A DNA stretch of 9,151 nt from Clostridiales bacterium. Its GTDB lineage: Bacteria; Bacillota; Clostridia; Lachnospirales; Lachnospiraceae. The stretch lies in contig JAJBVF010000300.1 of NCBI GenBank assembly GCA_020859965.1, positions 1-9,151 on the forward strand. The letters run 5' to 3'. Of this stretch, positions 6,604 to 9,151 are shown piece by piece (within the stretch, counting starts at the first letter, position 1; the number at the start of each line of letters is the position of its first letter). A program made the translations under genes and the position numbers. The notes beneath the pieces are model-generated. The model was not told the DNA's origin and ran no database searches. It saw only the letters and a list, made by a program, of their open reading frames with translations.

Positions 6604-7737
6604 TCAGGACTTCAGCCGTGCCACGAAATCAGCCATCGCCTCTGACACTTTGATCTGCTGCGGACAGACTTCCTCACAGCTGCGGCAGCCAATGCAGGCA
6701 TTCGGACGTTTCTCTTCCGGAAGTGTGCTGATGTACATGGCAGGGATAAATCCGCCGTTGGAAAAGCGATGCTCATTGTATACCTGAAGGATATCCGGTA
6801 TCGGCAGCTCCTGCGGGCAGCGGCTGACGCAGTAATGACAGGCGGTACATGGAACCACGATATGGTCGGTCATCCCTTTCGCCACACCCAGCAATACGTC
6901 TTTCTCTTCCTCATTCAGCGGTTTGTCTGTCTCAAAGATCGCAATATTATCCTTCAGCTGAGACATGTTCGACATACCTGAGAGGATCATGGTCACCTCC
7001 GGGATGCTCTGCAGGAAGCGGAACGCCCATGCCGGTACTCCTTCATCCGGGCGCAGAGCGGAAAGCTTTTCGGCGTCCTCCTGCTTCAGATTTGCCAGCC
7101 GGCCGCCGCGCAGCGGCTCCATCACCCACACCGGAATCCCGTATTCCTTATACAATTCTACCTTTGCGTTCGCTCCCTGGAACGTCCAGTCCAGATAATT
7201 CAGCTGCAGCTGTCCAAATTCCATATATTTCCCATATTTTTCCAGGAATTTTCTCAGCACAGGCAGCGCACCGTGCGCGGAAAATCCGAGATGGCGGATC
7301 CGGCCATTTTCCTTCTGTTTCATAAGATAGGCAAAAATCCCGTGCTTCTCATCCAGATAGTCCTCAATATTCATCTCACAGACATTGTGGAAAAGATAAA
7401 AATCAAAATAGTCCACCTGGCACTTTTCCAGCTGTTTTTCAAAAATTTCCTCTACCTTATCCATGTTGGAAAGATCGTAGCCCGGAAACTTTGAGGCAAG
7501 ATAAAACTGCTCGCGTGGATATTTTTTCAGGCAGCGTCCGATTACGCGCTCCGACTCACCTCCATGATACCCCCATGCGGTGTCAAAATAATTGATCCCG
7601 TGCGCAATAGCATAATCGACCATTTCCTGTGCGGCCGCCTCGTCTATTCTGGAATCCTCCCTTTCGATCGTGGGAAGACGCATACATCCAAGTCCCAGTG
7701 CGGACAGCTCTTCATCCTGAAATTTTCTGTAAATCAT
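6604..7737 (-). CDS. Aldo/keto reductase with C-terminal 4Fe-4S ferredoxin domain
   Basis: This 377-residue protein joins an aldo/keto reductase TIM barrel (about 1-285) to a bacterial-ferredoxin-like tail. The AKR tetrad is complete: D52 and Y57 in FDTAWGYHGGESE, K83 in ASKFPG, and H117 in YLFHN. GLGCMRLP (15-22) and GFSAHG (151-156) are also typical. The tail has two four-cysteine clusters, C297-C300-C303-C307 (CTACHYCVSRCP) and C348-C351-C354-C358 (CIGCRSCEEVCP), each predicted to bind a 4Fe-4S centre. This combination is common in anaerobic Clostridia and implies electron exchange between NAD(P)H and an iron-sulfur carrier; the physiological substrate is generally unknown. ATG 7737 has GGAGG eight bases upstream. 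It is the first gene of a two-gene unit with the hydroxyacid dehydrogenase. A GTAAT-AGT-GTAAT direct repeat (7757-7769) lies in its leader, possibly regulatory but unsupported. Confidence 0.92.
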   Translation of the reverse strand: MIYRKFQDEELSALGLGCMRLPTIEREDSRIDEAAAQEMVDYAIAHGINYFDTAWGYHGGESERVIGRCLKKYPREQFYLASKFPGYDLSNMDKVEEIFEKQLEKCQVDYFDFYLFHNVCEMNIEDYLDEKHGIFAYLMKQKENGRIRHLGFSAHGALPVLRKFLEKYGKYMEFGQLQLNYLDWTFQGANAKVELYKEYGIPVWVMEPLRGGRLANLKQEDAEKLSALRPDEGVPAWAFRFLQSIPEVTMILSGMSNMSQLKDNIAIFETDKPLNEEEKDVLLGVAKGMTDHIVVPCTACHYCVSRCPQELPIPDILQVYNEHRFSNGGFIPAMYISTLPEEKRPNACIGCRSCEEVCPQQIKVSEAMADFVARLKS

Positions 7738-7842
7738 AAATAATTCCTCCTGTTATGTAATAGTGTAATGACTGAGCTTATTTTTAATAACGATGCCGGA
7801 ATCGCAGAGCAGATAGAAAACGTTTCTGGTGCATTCCATGAC

Positions 7843-7871
7843 ATTATGAGAAGAAAACCGCTTCTCATAAT
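7843..7871. repeat. 11-bp perfect inverted repeat (hairpin A)
   Basis: ATTATGAGAAG (7843-7853) and CTTCTCATAAT (7861-7871) form a perfect 11-bp stem around the 7-base loop AAAACCG. It is followed directly by a second hairpin, CAGAATC (7875-7881) / GATTCTG (7886-7892) with a TGGC loop. Neither has a T-run on the outgoing minus strand, so a plain terminator is not obvious. Both lie in the gene-free stretch between the protease and the reductase. Confidence 0.6.
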
Positions 7872-7896
7872 CTCCAGAATCTGGCGATTCTGTCGT

Positions 7897-8044
7897 TAAC
7901 TTATCGGGTGAGAGTACGCAAGTTCTCCGCTTCCGCTCCGGTCGGTGCTAAACGGTCCTGCGTGCCAGTGGCACGCGTTTAGGACGGACCGAAACGAAGT
8001 GTAGACGCCACTGGCGCTCAGCACCCTCTCTTTCCGATAAGTTA
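7897..8044. repeat. Large palindromic element 1 with TAACTTA/TAAGTTA termini
   Basis: A 148-bp element is bounded by a perfect 11-bp inverted repeat TAACTTATCGG (7897-7907) / CCGATAAGTTA (8034-8044). Nested pairing continues with GAGAG (7910-7914) / CTCTC (8026-8030) and GGTGCT (7944-7949) / AGCACC (8020-8025). The core holds a 7-bp hairpin GCGTGCC (7960-7966) / GGCACGC (7970-7976), and an 11-base palindrome CGCCACTGGCG lies at 8006-8016. GGACCG (7986-7991) can pair with either of two upstream copies of CGGTC (7939 or 7953), so alternative folds exist. No coding frame of note is present. It looks like a dispersed intergenic repeat or a structured RNA; I cannot name a family. Confidence 0.55.
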
Positions 8045-8073
8045 TATTACTCGCAGCAAAAGCAGCTGCTCGT

Positions 8074-8122
8074 TAACTTACGAAGTTCGCTCCCGCAAGC
8101 GCGGCGAACTTCTTGTAAGTTA
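8074..8122. repeat. Palindromic element 2 with the same termini
   Basis: TAACTTAC plus GAAGTTCGC (8074-8090) pairs with GCGAACTTC (8104-8112) and GTAAGTTA (8115-8122). This gives a 17-bp stem with a two-base TT bulge and a 13-base loop that contains CGC-AA-GCG. The left flank CGTTAACTTA (8071-8080) is identical to that of element 1 (7894-7903). The right flank TAAGTTAYATTA is shared as well. A 10-bp perfect palindrome AGCAGCTGCT (8061-8070) stands between the two elements. Confidence 0.55.
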
Positions 8123-8124
8123 CA

Positions 8125-8155
8125 TTATGGCTCTTATATCGTCATGATACCATAA
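8125..8155. repeat. Bulged inverted repeat (hairpin F)
   Basis: TTATGG (8125-8130) pairs with CCATAA (8150-8155). Inside, TATC (8137-8140) pairs with GATA (8146-8149) around a 5-base loop, leaving a six-base bulge on one side. It is the last of the structured units before the protease gene. Between 8156 and 8243 I see only an A/T-rich stretch with a run of seven A (8193-8199) and no gene. Confidence 0.4.
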
Positions 8156-8243
8156 AATAACGTCCTCTTCCATCAAAATGCTTTCTTTTTACAAAAAAAT
8201 CAGTAAGCCTATAGCCACGGCGAAGCCACTCGAATGCATCCCC

Positions 8244-9151
8244 TCACACCGGCAGGCTCTCCCGCACACACAGCGCTCCATACCCCACCTGATTGTTCGG
8301 CCAATGCGTGAAGCCCGGCAGCTGCCGCGCACCGCGGTGCAGGTATGCCCGCACTTTTTCTCCGTAGAGATACGGGTCATGTCCGCGCACAATGCCCCAT
8401 TCCATCAAAAGTGCTGCGGATCCGGTCACAAAGGGCGCCGCAAATGAAGTGCCGGACACGCTCACATATCCGCCTCCAACAGCGGTAGTCATAACATCTA
8501 CGCCCGGGGCAGCCAGGTCAGGCCGATTGAGATACGGTGTGTCCGGCCAACCGCGCCCGGAAAAAGCCGCATACGAATCCAACCGGGCATCGTAAGCGCC
8601 GACCGCGATCACCCGCGCCGCAGTAGACGGTATCGTCATAGTGGTATCGGGAGTCGGGCTTAAAAAACGGGTCCCCGCATTTCTTGCCCGGCCGTCTGCC
8701 ATCCAGATGGAATATTCCCCGGTAACAATACGCTTTGGCCGCAGAAGAATCCGCCAGTTTCCACTGTCGATATAGTCTCCTTCCGGGATAAAATCAATAT
8801 AGATCTCCTGCTCTGCCTGATAAGGATCAGGCTCCCCATAATATACCAGAAGCGTGGTAAATCCAAGCCGATATCTTGCCGTTCCGATTTCCTCCCCAAA
8901 CGGACCGGCAGAACGGCCGCCCGGATGTACAAGGATCACATCAAATTCATCCGCATAGTTTTTCCAGATCTGAAGGTTCATGGTAGTCTCAAAATCACTG
9001 ATAAGGAACTCGATTTCTCTGATACTTCCAACCGCCGCATCCGCTCCAGTACGTCCGCTATTGTCCGATGCTGCGTCCGTATCGATATTTCCAACATTGT
9101 CCGATGCTTCATTAACACCCGTGCTTCCTCTGTTTCCGGATAATGCATCGG
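8244..9151 (-). CDS. Subtilisin-family (S8) serine protease, Csp-like; N-terminus outside the window
   Basis: The frame is open from the right edge to the TGA at 8246-8244, giving about 302 visible C-terminal residues; the start and the catalytic Asp and His lie beyond the window. The catalytic Ser is in SGTSFAAPFVTG (its codon at 8447-8445), preceded by RPDLAAPGVDV, both hallmark S8 segments. Before them is a beta-rich stretch (complement of roughly 8640-8990, from EIEFLISDFET to the PDTTMTIPSTA region). It matches the jelly-roll insertion found in clostridial Csp-type subtilisins, which cleave or regulate spore-germination or cell-surface targets. In place of a smooth entry into that insertion there are three 12-residue Ser/Gly/Asn/Asp-rich repeats (9036-9143). 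An internal ATG at 8981 should not be taken as the start, because coding continues upstream and the protease fold would be incomplete. No transmembrane tail is visible. The Csp-like subclass is inferred; the S8 family is firm. Confidence 0.9.
   Translation of the reverse strand, partial: DALSGNRGSTGVNEASDNVGNIDTDAASDNSGRTGADAAVGSIREIEFLISDFETTMNLQIWKNYADEFDVILVHPGGRSAGPFGEEIGTARYRLGFTTLLVYYGEPDPYQAEQEIYIDFIPEGDYIDSGNWRILLRPKRIVTGEYSIWMADGRARNAGTRFLSPTPDTTMTIPSTAARVIAVGAYDARLDSYAAFSGRGWPDTPYLNRPDLAAPGVDVMTTAVGGGYVSVSGTSFAAPFVTGSAALLMEWGIVRGHDPYLYGEKVRAYLHRGARQLPGFTHWPNNQVGYGALCVRESLPV
9036..9143 (-). repeat. Three in-frame 36-bp (12-residue) tandem repeats in the protease gene
   Basis: Translated on the minus strand the units are LSGNRGSTGVNE (9143-9108), ASDNVGNIDTDA (9107-9072) and ASDNSGRTGADA (9071-9036). 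They share an xSxNxG core. At DNA level the last two share the 13-base string attgtccgatgct (9060-9072 and 9096-9108 on the plus strand), exactly 36 bases apart. More copies may lie beyond 9151. Confidence 0.65.

Noticed and set aside
7757..7769. GTAAT-AGT-GTAAT direct repeat upstream of the aldo/keto reductase as an operator
   Set aside because: It is too short and A/T-rich, with no matching known operator and no clear promoter beside it.
7895..8123. The two palindromic elements as integron attC sites
   Set aside because: The GTTRRRY and RYYYAAC end motifs are not met (the ends read TAACTTA and TAAGTTA), and no gene cassettes or integrase are present.
8190..8246. Intrinsic terminator just after the protease gene
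   Set aside because: A T7 run exists on the minus strand (8199-8193), but the bases before it form no stem longer than about 3-4 bp.

Overview
The window looks like chromosomal DNA of a gut-type Firmicute, most likely a Lachnospiraceae (Clostridia) member. This is inferred from a roughly balanced base composition, strong AGGAGG-type ribosome binding sites, a secreted Ig-like protein, a Csp-type subtilisin, an aldo/keto reductase with a ferredoxin tail, and the carboxynorspermidine (alternative spermidine) route. No tRNA, rRNA, CRISPR array, transposase or phage gene is visible.

Layout. A plus-strand gene at the left edge (129-806), with a good sigma-A-type promoter, encodes a small exported Ig-like protein. 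It converges on a long minus-strand block across a hairpin-rich intergenic stretch (807-974). Read 5' to 3', the minus-strand block is: a truncated subtilisin-family protease entering from the right edge (9151-8244); a 506-bp gene-free region packed with palindromes (7738-8243); an aldo/keto reductase with two 4Fe-4S motifs (7737-6604) and, 15 bp later, a D-2-hydroxyacid dehydrogenase (6588-5599); an intrinsic terminator; a small, very acidic 66-residue protein (5489-5289); then three polyamine genes: carboxynorspermidine dehydrogenase (5135-3789), carboxynorspermidine decarboxylase nspC (3688-2498) and agmatine deiminase aguA (2429-975).

How the genes work together. AguA converts agmatine to N-carbamoylputrescine. 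The dehydrogenase condenses a diamine (putrescine) with aspartate semialdehyde, and NspC decarboxylates the product to spermidine. The two linking enzymes, arginine decarboxylase and N-carbamoylputrescine amidohydrolase (AguB), are not in the window, so the route is incomplete here. The reductase/dehydrogenase pair looks like a separate two-gene redox unit of unknown substrate.

Most unusual points: (1) several otherwise conserved proteins carry hydrophilic, low-complexity or repeated inserts not expected in their families (AguA twice, the dehydrogenase once, and three 12-residue tandem repeats in the protease); (2) two adjacent palindromic elements with shared terminal sequences sit in a dense array of hairpins between the protease and the reductase; (3) an intrinsic terminator lies directly against the ribosome binding site of the small acidic gene ahead of the polyamine genes, suggesting readthrough or attenuation. 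I see no clear sign of a wholly new multi-gene system; these are the best leads.
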